Shown here one piece after another: positions 32,636 through 41,830 of a stretch of 64,000 nucleotides of DNA (its first letter is position 1; each line of letters opens with the position of its first letter). This stretch comes from Streptomyces aureus (lineage in GTDB: Bacteria > Actinomycetota > Actinomycetes > Streptomycetales > Streptomycetaceae). The notes beneath the pieces were generated by a model that was not told the origin of the DNA, ran no database searches, and was given only the letters and a program-made list of their open reading frames with translations. A program made the translations under genes and the position numbers. Where the stretch lies: contig NZ_JNZD01000013.1 of NCBI RefSeq assembly GCF_000725495.1, positions 124,001-188,000 on the forward strand, in the 5' to 3' direction.

Positions 32636-33898
32636 TCAGGCGCCGGGGGTGTATCCCTGTGCCACGGAAGACGCCTCCGCCTCGCGGACGACCTTCATCC
32701 CTCCCACGGCATTCTTGTCCGGCCGCAGGATGACGCTCTCCTTCGAGGACGCCGCCTTCGGGTCGGAGAAGTCCTGGGTGGTGCCGAACCCCGGGTCGAA
32801 CGCGTCGACGGTCAGCAGGGCCTTGTCGACGCCCTCACGGGTGAGGTCCTTGGCCGCGCAGGCCTTCTTCAGCGCCTCCCCGAACGCCGACGCGGCCGTC
32901 CAGCCGGCCACCACGCCGTTGTCCAGCGAGTCCTTCGGATAGGCGGCCTTGTAGTCCGCGACCAGCTTCTTCGCCTTCGGGGTGTCCGCGCCGATCGGCA
33001 GCGAGGGGCTGGCCACGTAGTAGTTCGCCTCCAGGGCCGGGGCTGCCGCGGTGGCGAGGAGCTGCGGGGCGAAGGCGGAGTTGTTGCCGATCACCGGCAC
33101 ACCGAACTTCAGGGCCGCCGCGACCCCCACGAGCGAGGCCGCCTGCCGCGGGCCGGCGCTGATCACGACGGCCTTCACGCCGGCCTTCTTCAGCGCGACG
33201 ACCTGGCCGGTCATGTCGTTGTCGGTCGGCTTGATCTTCTGCTCGACGACCTTGAGCCCCGCCTGCTTCGCCATGTACCGGGAGCCCGTCAGGGCGTTCT
33301 CGCCGTAGTCGCCCTCGAAGTACACATGGCCGATGCTGTCGCCCTTCTTCAGGCCCTTCTCCTTCATCAGGAAGTCGATCGCGTTGATCGTCTCGATGTC
33401 GTAGGTGGAGCCGATGGGCCGGATGTACGGGCTGCCCAGCAGGGTGGCCGACCAGGCCTGCGGCAGGACCAGCGCCTTGTCCCGGCCGTCGATGCGCTGC
33501 TTGACGGCCGCGACGAACGGCGAGCCGATGAACTGGGTGAAGCCCAGCACCTTCGGCGCCAGCTCCGTGTAGCCCGAGACGGCCTTCTGCGGGTCGTAGC
33601 CGTGGTCGCGGACGGTCAGGGCCAGCTTGTAGCCGCAGACGCCGCCGGCGGCGTTGGTCTGCTTCACATAGAGCTGCTGGGCCTGGGTGACGCTCTTGCC
33701 GAGGGTCGCGTACACCCCGCTCATGTCCGTGAGCACGCCGAGGCTGATCGTCTTCCCGGAGATCCCCTCCCCGGTCTTCACCCCGCCCGCCGACCCCTTG
33801 TCGCCGCCGCCGTCCTTGGCCTTGGAGCTGCATCCGGCCAGGACCAGCAGGGCGGCCAGCGCCCCGGCGGCCAGCCGCGCGGTGTGTGTCGTTCTCAT
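32636..33898 (-). CDS. Liv-type ABC transporter substrate-binding lipoprotein
   Basis: 420 residues. Lipoprotein signal with lipobox LVLAGC, Cys23, so it is anchored outside the membrane. The periplasmic-binding-protein type I fold of leucine/branched-chain amino-acid receptors follows: TISLGVLTDMSGVYATLG near residue 50, VRDHGYDPQKAVSGYTEL near 97 and HVYFEGDYGENALTGSRYMA near 190. Ligand could be branched-chain amino acids, amides, urea or another small amino compound; the binding pocket cannot be read reliably. Last gene of the minus-strand transport operon, overlapping the permease end by 4 bases. Confidence 0.9.
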   Translation of the reverse strand: MRTTHTARLAAGALAALLVLAGCSSKAKDGGGDKGSAGGVKTGEGISGKTISLGVLTDMSGVYATLGKSVTQAQQLYVKQTNAAGGVCGYKLALTVRDHGYDPQKAVSGYTELAPKVLGFTQFIGSPFVAAVKQRIDGRDKALVLPQAWSATLLGSPYIRPIGSTYDIETINAIDFLMKEKGLKKGDSIGHVYFEGDYGENALTGSRYMAKQAGLKVVEQKIKPTDNDMTGQVVALKKAGVKAVVISAGPRQAASLVGVAAALKFGVPVIGNNSAFAPQLLATAAAPALEANYYVASPSLPIGADTPKAKKLVADYKAAYPKDSLDNGVVAGWTAASAFGEALKKACAAKDLTREGVDKALLTVDAFDPGFGTTQDFSDPKAASSKESVILRPDKNAVGGMKVVREAEASSVAQGYTPGA

Positions 33899-35052
33899 CG
33901 TTCCTCCCCTTCGACGGCCCCGGGACGGGGCGTGACGCGGGCCCCGGGACGGGGCTTGACGCGCAGCCGGGCGGCCAGCCTGACCAGGCCGCCCGGAAGA
34001 AAGAGCACCACCGCCACGACGGCGGCGCCGTACAGGTACCGGGCCGCCTCGCCGGGTGCGATCCCGCCCATGCCCGGTTCGGAGACCAGGGGCAGGGCGT
34101 CGCTGTAGCGGGTGAGCAGCTGGGGCAGCAGCGAGACGAACGCGGCCCCGGCGACCGCCCCGGCGACCGAGCCGAGACCGCCGATGACGATCATGGCGAG
34201 GTAGTCCAGCGAGAGCGTGATCCCGAAGTAGTCGGGCACCGTGCGCTGGAAGACCAGGGCGAGGAGCACCCCGGCGAGTCCCGCGTACATCGAGGACAGG
34301 ACGAAGACGCCGGCCCGGTAGCGGGCGACGGGCACGCCGATCACCCCGGCCGCGATCCGGTGGTCGCGGATCGCGTTCATGGCCCGGCCGGGCCGGCCGC
34401 GCAGCACCCCGCGGGCGAAGAGGGCGCCGCCCAGGAGCAGCAGCAGACCCACGTACCAGAGCTTCTCGGCCGAGCCGAAGGGCACGTCCGCGACGACCAG
34501 CTCCCGGTCGTCGAAGGTGAGGCCGAACAGGCTCAGCGGCGGTACGTCGCGGCCGTTGAAGCCGCCCGTCAGGTCCCTGGCGTTGAACAGGACGTGCTGC
34601 CCGATGAAGATCAGCGCGAGGGTGGCGATACCGAGGTAGGCGCCCCGCAGCCGTCCCGCGATCGGGCTGAACAGACCCCCGGCGATCCCGGAGACGGCCA
34701 CGGCGAGCACGGCGGCGAGCCAGGCGGGCAGTCCGAGTCCCACCGGTCCGTCGCTCCCGTCGGCGGCGAACACGCAGTAGCCGTACGCGCCGACCGCGAG
34801 GAAGAAGGCGTGTCCCATGGAGAGCTGCCCGGTCGCGCCGGTCAGCAGGTTCAGGCCGATCGCGCCGATCGCGGCGGCCATCGCGAACAGTCCGGCCTCC
34901 AGCCAGAAGCGGTCGACGTAGAAGGGCAGCGCGAGCAGCACGACGGCGCAGACGCCACCGGCGGCGGCCCGGGGCGCGGGCGACCGGAGCCGGCGCCGGC
35001 GGACGGGCCGGACGGCTCCCCCGGTCTCGTCGCGGGTGAGGACCTCAGACAC
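33895..35052 (-). CDS. Liv-type ABC permease (LivM-like)
   Basis: 385 residues with about ten membrane helices after a basic cytoplasmic start. LLTGATGQLSMGHAFFLAVGAY near residue 60 is the family block, and IVIGGLGSVAGAVAGAAFVSLLP near 305 is the usual coupling-region segment. GTG 35052 was chosen because it overlaps the stop of the upstream permease by 8 bases and GGAG sits 8 bases before it. Pairs with the LivH-like subunit to form the channel. Confidence 0.9.
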   Translation of the reverse strand: MSEVLTRDETGGAVRPVRRRRLRSPAPRAAAGGVCAVVLLALPFYVDRFWLEAGLFAMAAAIGAIGLNLLTGATGQLSMGHAFFLAVGAYGYCVFAADGSDGPVGLGLPAWLAAVLAVAVSGIAGGLFSPIAGRLRGAYLGIATLALIFIGQHVLFNARDLTGGFNGRDVPPLSLFGLTFDDRELVVADVPFGSAEKLWYVGLLLLLGGALFARGVLRGRPGRAMNAIRDHRIAAGVIGVPVARYRAGVFVLSSMYAGLAGVLLALVFQRTVPDYFGITLSLDYLAMIVIGGLGSVAGAVAGAAFVSLLPQLLTRYSDALPLVSEPGMGGIAPGEAARYLYGAAVVAVVLFLPGGLVRLAARLRVKPRPGARVTPRPGAVEGEER

Positions 35053-35935
35053 GGGCGAGCTCCTTCGTGCCGAACAGCCCGGCGGGCCGGATGAGCAGGA
35101 TCGCGACCATGACGACGTAGGGCGCGAGGTCGCCGAGGCCGCGCCCGAGGAAGGTGAGGTCGCTCTGGTAGCCGGTGGCCAGGGACTCGGTGACACCGAC
35201 GAGGAGTCCGCCGACCAGCGCGCCGGTCGTCGAGTCGAGGCCACCGAGGATCGCCGCGGGGAACGCCTTGAGCGCGGCGAGGGAGGTGGCGCGCTCCAGC
35301 CCGGGGGTCGGGAAGACGGTCAGGAACAGCGCGGCCACGGCCGCGAGGCCGCCGGCGACCGCCCAGGCCCCGAGCGACACCCGGCCGAGCCGGACGCCCA
35401 TCAGGGCGGCGGTCTCCGGGCTCTCGGCCGCGGCCCGCATCGCGACGCCCCAGGACGTGAAGCGGAAGGCCAGCAGGAAGACCGTGATCAGCAGGGACGC
35501 CGTGACGAAGGCGGCGATCCGGGTGTGGGCGATGGAGACGGGGCCCACGGTCAGGACGGCGTCGCCCCAGGGGTCGCCCAGCGCCAGGACGTCCGTGCCG
35601 ATCCGGCGGGTCAGTTCCGTGGTGAGCAGGATGTCGACGCCGATGGTGACGATCGCGAGGACGCTCTGGTCGGAGCCCCGGTAGCGGCGCATCACCAGGA
35701 ACTCGACCGCGGCGCCCACCAGGGCGGCGCCCGCGACCCCGGCGAGCAGGGCGGGCCAGAAGCCGATGTCGTCGTGGAGGGTCGCGGTGACGTAGCCGCC
35801 CGCCAGCAGCAGGGAGGCGTGCGCGAAGTTGACGACCTCGGTGGCGCGGAAGATGACGACGAAGCCGAGCGCGACGAGGGCGTAGACGGAGCCCAACGAC
35901 AGTCCGTTGAGCAGGAGTTCGGCGAAGGTGCTCAT
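35045..35935 (-). CDS. Liv-type ABC permease (LivH-like)
   Basis: 296 residues, about eight membrane helices. The start LLLNGLSLGSVYALVALGFVVIF and EVVNFAHASLLLAGGYVTA near residue 33 are the LivH hallmarks, and LKAFPAAILGGLDSTTGALVGG near 220 is the ATPase-coupling segment. ATG 35935 overlaps the ATPase stop (ATGA), giving translational coupling within the operon. Confidence 0.92.
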   Translation of the reverse strand: MSTFAELLLNGLSLGSVYALVALGFVVIFRATEVVNFAHASLLLAGGYVTATLHDDIGFWPALLAGVAGAALVGAAVEFLVMRRYRGSDQSVLAIVTIGVDILLTTELTRRIGTDVLALGDPWGDAVLTVGPVSIAHTRIAAFVTASLLITVFLLAFRFTSWGVAMRAAAESPETAALMGVRLGRVSLGAWAVAGGLAAVAALFLTVFPTPGLERATSLAALKAFPAAILGGLDSTTGALVGGLLVGVTESLATGYQSDLTFLGRGLGDLAPYVVMVAILLIRPAGLFGTKELARV

Positions 35936-36972
35936 GAAGCGGTCTCCTCGGGGCCGGCCTGTCCGCCCAGGTAGGCGCGTACGACCGCCGGATCGTTCTG
36001 TACGTCCGTGGGGGCGCCGTCGGCGATCCGGCGCCCGAAGTCGAGTACGGTCACCGCGTCCGCGAGCCGCATCACCACCCCCATGTCGTGTTCCACCAGC
36101 ACGATCGAGATGCCGAGGCTGTCGCGGACCCCCGCGACGACCGCGGCGGTACGGCGCCGTTCGTCGGCGGTCATGCCGGCGACGGGTTCGTCCAGGAGCA
36201 GGACCCGGGGCTCCATGCACAGGGCCCGGGCCAGCTCGGCGAGCTTCTGCTGCCCGTACGGGAGCGAGCCGGCGGGCTTGTCGAGCTGGCGCTCCAGGCC
36301 CACGAACGCGGCGATCTCGCGGACGCGTTCACGGTGACGCCGGTCCTCGCGGGCGGCGGAGGGCAGCCGCAGCCCGGCGGCGAGGAATCCGGCGCGGGTG
36401 AGCCGGTGCCGGCCGAGCAGCAGGCAGTCCTCGACGGTGGCGTGCGGGGGCAGGGCGAGGTTCTGGAAGATCCGGGCCACGCCGAGCCCGGCGATCCGGT
36501 GCGGGGGCAGGCCGGTGAGCTCCTGCCCGCCCAGCCGGACGCTTCCGGCGGCGGGCCGGCACACACCGGACAGCACGTTGAAGCAGGTCGACTTCCCGGC
36601 GCCGTTGGGGCCGATGAGGGCGTGCACGGTACCCGGCCGCACGCTGAAGCTCACCCCGTCGAGCGCGGTCAGCCCGGCGAAGCGGACGGTCACGTCGCGG
36701 ACGTCGAGCGGGGGGACGTCGGAGGGCGGTGCGGTGGCCCCGGTGGGGGGCGCTGCGTTGGGCGCTGCGTTGGGCGCTGCGTTGGGCGCTGCGGCCTGAA
36801 CGTCCGGGCGGGCCGCGGAGGTTCGGGTATCGGCAGGGCGGGCCGTCCTCGCCGCAGCAGGGTCGGCCGGGCGGGCCGTCCCCGTCGCGGGCTCGGCCGG
36901 GCGGGCCGCCGCGTCGGTCGGTGCGGGCGTGCGGGACGCCGTGTCGTCGCGTTCTTCCACGGGTGGGGTCAC
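35932..36972 (-). CDS. Liv-type ABC ATPase (LivG-like) with disordered N-terminal extension
   Basis: About 346 residues. ATPase subunit: Walker A GPNGAGKST, Q-loop in IFQNLALPPH, signature segment SLPYGQQKLAELARAL, Walker B RVLLLDEPVAGM and the switch HD in LVEHDMG. Signature begins SLPYGQQ instead of LSGGQ, which is usual for LivG. The domain starts only near residue 90; before it lies an Ala/Pro/Thr/Arg-rich stretch that includes three NAAP units coded by a 12-bp DNA repeat. Start GTG 36972 overlaps the stop of the next gene (GTGA); ATG 36981 is the alternative. The extension is absent from ordinary LivG proteins. Confidence 0.88.
   Translation of the reverse strand: MTPPVEERDDTASRTPAPTDAAARPAEPATGTARPADPAAARTARPADTRTSAARPDVQAAAPNAAPNAAPNAAPPTGATAPPSDVPPLDVRDVTVRFAGLTALDGVSFSVRPGTVHALIGPNGAGKSTCFNVLSGVCRPAAGSVRLGGQELTGLPPHRIAGLGVARIFQNLALPPHATVEDCLLLGRHRLTRAGFLAAGLRLPSAAREDRRHRERVREIAAFVGLERQLDKPAGSLPYGQQKLAELARALCMEPRVLLLDEPVAGMTADERRRTAAVVAGVRDSLGISIVLVEHDMGVVMRLADAVTVLDFGRRIADGAPTDVQNDPAVVRAYLGGQAGPEETAS
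36748..36793. repeat. 12-bp tandem repeat, about 3.8 copies, inside the LivG-like gene
   Basis: Unit gggcgctgcgtt repeats head to tail from 36748 to 36793. On the minus strand it encodes the NAAP repeats in the disordered extension. Copy number may vary between strains. Confidence 0.8.
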
Positions 36973-37775
36973 CCCTTCCATCGGGACAGGGACGGAAGTC
37001 CGTCGGAGGGGGCCGCGCCGTCGGCCGCCGCGTCCTCGTCGACCACGCCGAGGTAGCGACGGCGCACCTCGTCGGAGGCGGCGAGTTCGTCCGCGGGGCC
37101 GGACAGGGTGACCTCGCCGACCTCCAGGACGTACGCGCGGGACGCGAGCCGCAGGGCGAGGGCCGCGTTCTGTTCGACGAGCAGCACCGAGGTGCCCTGC
37201 TCGTTGATCTCCCGCACGGTGTCGGCGATCCGCGCGGCCATCAGCGGTGCGAGCCCGAGGGAGGGCTCGTCGAGCAGCAGCACCTCGGGGGCGCCCATGA
37301 GGGCCCGGCCGACCGCGAGCATCTGCTGCTCGCCGCCGGACAGCAGCCCGGCCCGCTGGCCCGCGCGGTCGGCGAGGACGGGGAACAGCTCGTGCACCCG
37401 CCGCAGGGCGCGCGCCCGGCCGGCGCGTCCGCCGGTGCCGCCGAGGGCACCGGCGCGCAGGTTGTCCGCGACCGTCATCCGGCCGAACACCCGCCGCCCT
37501 TCCGGGACCTGGCACACGCCGGCGGCCACCACCCGGTCCGGCGGCAACCGGTCCAGCGGGCGTCCGCCCAGGGTGACCGTGCCGCCGGTGACCGCTCCGC
37601 CGTGGAAGGAGAGGGTCCGGCACACCGCCCGCAGCAGCGTCGACTTGCCCGCGCCATTGCCTCCCAGAACCGTCACCACGGCGCCCTCGGGCACCTCCAA
37701 CGACACGTGTCGCAGTGCGCGTACGGGGCCGTACCCGGCCGACAGATCCCGCACGAGCAGAGCGGAACCGCCCAT
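36969..37775 (-). CDS. Liv-type ABC ATPase (LivF-like)
   Basis: 268 residues. ATPase with Walker A GGNGAGKST, Q-loop CQVPEGRRVFGRMTVADNL (VPEGR is the LivF mark), signature LLSGGEQQMLAVGRAL, Walker B EVLLLDEPSLGLAPL and switch His replaced in LLVEQN, as usual for LivF (Q instead of H). The C-terminal 25 residues are acidic. ATG 37775 follows AGGGAG. First gene of the operon livF-livG-livH-livM-binding protein, divergent from the PucR-like regulator. Confidence 0.93.
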   Translation of the reverse strand: MGGSALLVRDLSAGYGPVRALRHVSLEVPEGAVVTVLGGNGAGKSTLLRAVCRTLSFHGGAVTGGTVTLGGRPLDRLPPDRVVAAGVCQVPEGRRVFGRMTVADNLRAGALGGTGGRAGRARALRRVHELFPVLADRAGQRAGLLSGGEQQMLAVGRALMGAPEVLLLDEPSLGLAPLMAARIADTVREINEQGTSVLLVEQNAALALRLASRAYVLEVGEVTLSGPADELAASDEVRRRYLGVVDEDAAADGAAPSDGLPSLSRWKG

Positions 37776-37885
37776 GACATCTCCCTTGTCCTCGCTCGGT
37801 GTGGCGCTCACCTCAGCACCGGCGGACACCCCCGTCCACGGGCTGCGGCACAAACGCGGCGGGAGCCCACCCCCGGCGCCCGCCC

Positions 37886-37903
37886 GTTGTGCACGCGCAC
37901 AAC
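37886..37903. promoter_or_regulatory. GTTGTGC-acgc-GCACAAC palindrome between the Liv operon and the regulator
   Basis: Perfect 7-bp arms in the 180-base divergent intergenic region, 53 bases before the regulator start and 111 bases from the livF start. Good candidate operator for the divergently coded PucR-like protein, or another regulator of both genes. Confidence 0.5.
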
Positions 37904-37955
37904 ACCGCGTGTCAGGGGCCTGTGCGACCCCGGGTCCCGGTGGCATCCTCCGGCC

Positions 37956-39173
37956 ATGGGAGGGCGCAGACCGCGGACCGGTCATGACTGGAAGCTGCTC
38001 GCGGAGTCGTGTGCGGCTCTGCTGGAACGGCTGCCCGAGCTCGTCGACGAGCACGTCGGGCAGCTCACCGAGTACTCCCCCGTCTACGGACAGGTGCTGC
38101 CGTACGACCAGCAGTGGCGGGAGGCAGAGACCGCGATGCGCATCGGGATCAAGGCGATCTCCGCGCCCCGGGACTCACCGCGCCGCGATCTGGCGCACGC
38201 CGAGGAGGCGGGCCGTCGTCGGGCCCACCAGGGGCTGCCGCTCGAACTCCTCGTGCACGCCTACCGTGCCGCGGGCTATCTGGTCTGGGACGCGCTGATG
38301 GAGAGCGCGGCGGGCCGGGAACCCGAGCGGCTCGCGGTGCTCATGCGCTGCGCCACGATGGTGTGGGCCGCGGTGGACGCGCAGGCGGCGACCGCCTCGG
38401 AGTCCTACCTCGCCACGGAGCGGGAGTTGCGGCGGCGCACCGACGAGCAGTTGCAGGCCCTGCTCGACGCGCTCCTCGAGGGCCAGGACGCTCCGGGGCT
38501 CGCGGCGCGGGCGGCGGCCGGACTCGATCTGCCCGAGCACGGGCCGTACGCCGTCGTCGTGCTGCGGACGGAGCGCCACGACGGACGGGACGTCTGCGTC
38601 CGGCCGGTACTGGGTGCCGGGCTGCGGTTCATCTGGCGGATGCGGGCCGACTGCGAGATCGCGGTGGTGGCGCTGGACGCCGGACAGGGCCTGGACGGGG
38701 TGGCCCAGCTGCTCGACGGACGGCGTTCGGGTCCGGGCGGCATCAGTCCCGTGGTCTCGGGGCTCGGCGAGCTGGGGCGGGCCCGGCGGTGGGCCGAACT
38801 GGCGCTGCGCACCTGTCCGCCGGACGCGACCGGGGTCGTACGCCTCGATCAGCGGATGCCGACGGCGCTCGTCGTGAGCCAGCCGGAGCTGGCGGGCCGG
38901 CTGGTGTCGGACGTGTTCGGCACGCTGCTGGAGCTCGAACCCGGTGACCGGGCCGTGCTGATCGAGACGCTGGACATGTGGCTGGCCTGCGAGGGCTCGG
39001 CGGGCCGGGCGGCGGGCCGGCTGTACTGCCACCGGAACACGGTGTTCAACCGCCTGCGCCGCCTGGAACAGCTCACCGCACGCTCCCTGGCCCGCCCCCG
39101 CGACCTCATAGAGATGACCCTGGCCCTCGACGCCTACCGCTTGACGGGCACCCCGCCGGGCCCTGGTCGCTGA
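37956..39173 (+). CDS. PucR/CdaR-like helix-turn-helix regulator
   Basis: 405 residues. The C-terminal 60 residues carry the PucR-type HTH: ACEGSAGRAAGRLYCHRNTVFNRLRRLEQL, of which GRLYCHRNTVFNRLRRLE is the recognition part. The middle resembles a degenerate GGDEF-like CdaR domain and the N-terminus (about 1-150) is helical, with no catalytic motif. Such proteins act in purine, amide or sugar-acid metabolism; their ligand here is unknown. Lies head-to-head with the Liv-type operon, which makes control of that operon plausible. ATG 37956. Confidence 0.85.
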   Translation: MGGRRPRTGHDWKLLAESCAALLERLPELVDEHVGQLTEYSPVYGQVLPYDQQWREAETAMRIGIKAISAPRDSPRRDLAHAEEAGRRRAHQGLPLELLVHAYRAAGYLVWDALMESAAGREPERLAVLMRCATMVWAAVDAQAATASESYLATERELRRRTDEQLQALLDALLEGQDAPGLAARAAAGLDLPEHGPYAVVVLRTERHDGRDVCVRPVLGAGLRFIWRMRADCEIAVVALDAGQGLDGVAQLLDGRRSGPGGISPVVSGLGELGRARRWAELALRTCPPDATGVVRLDQRMPTALVVSQPELAGRLVSDVFGTLLELEPGDRAVLIETLDMWLACEGSAGRAAGRLYCHRNTVFNRLRRLEQLTARSLARPRDLIEMTLALDAYRLTGTPPGPGR

Positions 39174-39260
39174 GAACCCTGGCCCCCTGAGCCTTGGCCC
39201 TACGCAGGCCGGGGCCCGGGCCGGTGGGAACGGTCCCGGCCCCGGCCGGAGGCCCTTGCC

Positions 39261-40412
39261 TCAGGTCAGGAAGTCGTGGCCGATGTTCTCCGCCACTCGT
39301 TCCAGGATCGGGCCGGCCTCGGCGATGCACCTGGCGATGTCGGGCTCGGCCTCGGTGAGCGGGTATGCGCGTCGGATGCCCGCCCTGCCGAGCTCCTCGG
39401 GCGGGAGCGCGAGGCGGCCGCACACCGCGACGACCTCCTTGCCCCCGGCCCGGGCGGCCGCCGCGACCCCGGCGGGCGCCTTGCCGTGCAGGGTCTGCTC
39501 GTCGAGCGACCCCTCACCGGTGATCACCAGCGTGGCGCGCTCCAGCGCGGGCGCGAAGCCCAGCACGTCGAGCATCACCTCGATCCCGGGCCGGAAGCGC
39601 GCACCCAGGACCAGGGCCCCGTAGCCGACCCCTCCCGCGGCACCGGCGCCGGGCGCGGTGGCGTACCCGGCGGCCTTCGGCCCGATCTCCTTCTCCAGCA
39701 CCCCGGCGAAGTGGGCGAGGGCGCCGTCCAGCAGGGCCACGTCGTCGGGGCCGGCGCCCTTCTGGGGGCCGTAGACGGCGGGCGCCCCCGTGGGGCCGGT
39801 CAGCGGGTTGTCCACGTCGCTGGCGAGCACGAGGTCCACGGCGGCGAGCCGGCCGTCGAGGCCGGACAGATCGGCGCTCGCCACGTCGGCCAGCCCGGCG
39901 CCTCCGGGCGCCACCGGCTCGCCCTCCGCGTCGAGGAACCGCGCGCCGAGCGCGGAGAGCATGCCCGCCCCGCCGTCGGTCGTCGCACTGCCGCCCACGC
40001 CGAAGACGATGGTGCGGGCACCGGCGTCCAGCGCGGCGCGCAGCAGTTCCCCGGTGCCGTACGTCGAGGACGACAGCGGCGCGAAGACGCCGCTGGGCAG
40101 CCGCTGGAGCCCGCTCGCCTCGGCCATCTCCACGACCGCGGTCGGCCCCCGCAGCGCGAACGAGGCGCTCACCTCGTGGCCCAGCGGTCCGGCGACGCGC
40201 ACCTCGCGGCGCTCGAAGCCGGCCGCGACCGCCGCGTCGACGGTGCCGTCGCCGCCGTCGGCCACGGGCAGCGACTCGATCTCGGCGTGCGGTGCGGCAC
40301 GGCGCAGTCCGGCCGTCACCCGCTCCGCGACCTGCACGGCCGTCAGCGATCCCTTGAACTTGTCCGCCGCGATGAGCACACGCGGGGTCCGGTCCACAGC
40401 AGCGTCCGCCAC
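39261..40412 (-). CDS. Glycerate kinase (GlxK/GarK type)
   Basis: 383 residues. Phosphorylates D-glycerate with ATP to 2- (or 3-)phosphoglycerate, last step of glyoxylate/allantoin and glucarate breakdown. Family blocks: ADKFKGSLTAVQVAERV near residue 15, SLPVADGGDGTVDA near 48, GVGGSATTDGGAGMLSALGARF near 137 and VITGEGSLDEQTLHGKAP near 298. GTG 40412 is set by AAGGGG 7 bases before it; an ATG at 40418 is too close to that site, though possible. Placed just beyond the PucR-like gene, tail to tail (87 bases). Confidence 0.92.
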   Translation of the reverse strand: MADAAVDRTPRVLIAADKFKGSLTAVQVAERVTAGLRRAAPHAEIESLPVADGGDGTVDAAVAAGFERREVRVAGPLGHEVSASFALRGPTAVVEMAEASGLQRLPSGVFAPLSSSTYGTGELLRAALDAGARTIVFGVGGSATTDGGAGMLSALGARFLDAEGEPVAPGGAGLADVASADLSGLDGRLAAVDLVLASDVDNPLTGPTGAPAVYGPQKGAGPDDVALLDGALAHFAGVLEKEIGPKAAGYATAPGAGAAGGVGYGALVLGARFRPGIEVMLDVLGFAPALERATLVITGEGSLDEQTLHGKAPAGVAAAARAGGKEVVAVCGRLALPPEELGRAGIRRAYPLTEAEPDIARCIAEAGPILERVAENIGHDFLT

Positions 40413-40645
40413 TTGCATTCCCCTTGCTTCCGGGCCTTGCACACGTCAAGGCAGTCGCGCCGCTGCGACCATAACCGGAGCGGACCCCCTTCGTCATGCC
40501 CCTGCCCAGCCCTCGGGACCGGCCCCGGATACGGGCCGACGCCGGTCCGCGGGTACCGGCGCCCGCCGCCTCCCCGGCTCCCGGAGCCCCCGATTCCGCC
40601 CCGCTCCGGCGAGCACCTGCGCCCGGAATTGGGTAGACCGGAGCC

Positions 40646-41719
40646 ATGACCCCTGTGGGCACCGACATCGACGACCGCGTCCTCGGCGGCTGGCTGGGCC
40701 GGATCGCGGGCAACATGCTCGGCAAGCCGGTCGAGCAGGGCGACCACTGGACGCGGGACCGCATCGACCGCTATCTGCGGCAGGCGGCGGCACTGCCGCT
40801 GACCGACTACCTCCCCGCACCGGCCGACGACGGCGCCGGGGGCGAGTTCGAGCTGCGGCCCGAGTGGCGCAGCTGCGTGCGCGGCCGCATCCACGGCAGC
40901 TGCCGGGACGACGACGTGGACTACGCGATCCTCGGGCTCGACCTGCTGGAGACGCACGGCTTCTCGTTCAGCACCGAGCAGGTCGGTGATCTCTGGCTGG
41001 CGCGGCTGCCGTACCTCCAGACGTTCACGGCGGAGCGCGCCGCCTACCGCAATCTGGCCCGGGGTCTGAAGCCGCCGGTGACGGCGACGTACGAGAATCC
41101 GTACCAGGAGTGGATCGGCGCCCTGATCCGCGCCGACGTCTACGGCTGGACGTCCCCGGGGCTGCCGGGGCGCGCGGCCTCGCTGGCCCGTCGTGACGCC
41201 GTGCTGTCCCACACCGGCAACGGCGTCTACGGCGCGATGTGGGCGGCGGCGCTGGTCTCCGCGGCCTTCACCGCCCCGTCCGTACGGGACGCGCTGGAGA
41301 CGGCGCTCGGCGTCATCCCCGCGAGCAGCCGTCTCTCGCGCACCGTCCGCCGGGTGATCGCACTCCAGGAGACCGGGATGACCTGGGAGGACACCCTCAC
41401 CACCGTGTCCGAGGAGACCTCCGGGATGGGGTGGATCCACACGGTCCCGAACGCGGCGGTGCTGACGGCCGGACTGCTGTACGGCGACGGCGACTTCACC
41501 CGCACCATCACGCTGACGGTCCGCGGCGGTCTGGACACCGACTCCAACGGCGCGACCGCGGGCTCCGTCGCGGGCGTCCTGTGCGGGGCGGAGGCGATTC
41601 CCCCGCAGTGGAAGGACCCGCTGGAGGACACCGTCCGCAGCGCGGTGTTCGGCTTCGACGGGGTACGGATCACCGAACTCGCGTCCCGCACGGTCGCGCT
41701 CGCGGGCGCCGGGGCCTGA
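40646..41719 (+). CDS. ADP-ribosylglycohydrolase family protein
   Basis: 357 residues. Hydrolyses an ADP-ribose glycosidic bond (on protein, DNA or a small molecule). The family scaffold is readable: GGWLGRIAGNMLGKPVEQG at the start; the acidic DDDVDYAILGLDLLE stretch near residue 90 contributes magnesium ligands; the C-terminal magnesium site is RGGLDTDSNGATAGSVAG near 295. The middle has RADVYGWTSPGLP and SHTGNGVYGAMWAAA, typical of the family. The substrate is unknown. ATG 40646; divergent from glycerate kinase. A NUDIX gene follows 111 bases later on the same strand. Confidence 0.9.
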   Translation: MTPVGTDIDDRVLGGWLGRIAGNMLGKPVEQGDHWTRDRIDRYLRQAAALPLTDYLPAPADDGAGGEFELRPEWRSCVRGRIHGSCRDDDVDYAILGLDLLETHGFSFSTEQVGDLWLARLPYLQTFTAERAAYRNLARGLKPPVTATYENPYQEWIGALIRADVYGWTSPGLPGRAASLARRDAVLSHTGNGVYGAMWAAALVSAAFTAPSVRDALETALGVIPASSRLSRTVRRVIALQETGMTWEDTLTTVSEETSGMGWIHTVPNAAVLTAGLLYGDGDFTRTITLTVRGGLDTDSNGATAGSVAGVLCGAEAIPPQWKDPLEDTVRSAVFGFDGVRITELASRTVALAGAGA

Positions 41720-41830
41720 CTCCGGGGGCTGGCCGGGCGGGCCCCCGGAGTCAGGCAGCCCGGAGCCCGGGCGGGCCGCCGGTGGCGCCGAGCAGGGAGA
41801 ACGCGCGGGTCCTCTCGTAGGCTTTCCGAT

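Noticed and set aside
32636..33898. Calling the transporter a branched-chain amino-acid system by name
   Set aside because: Family includes urea, amide and other receptors; pocket residues cannot be read with confidence and context points elsewhere.
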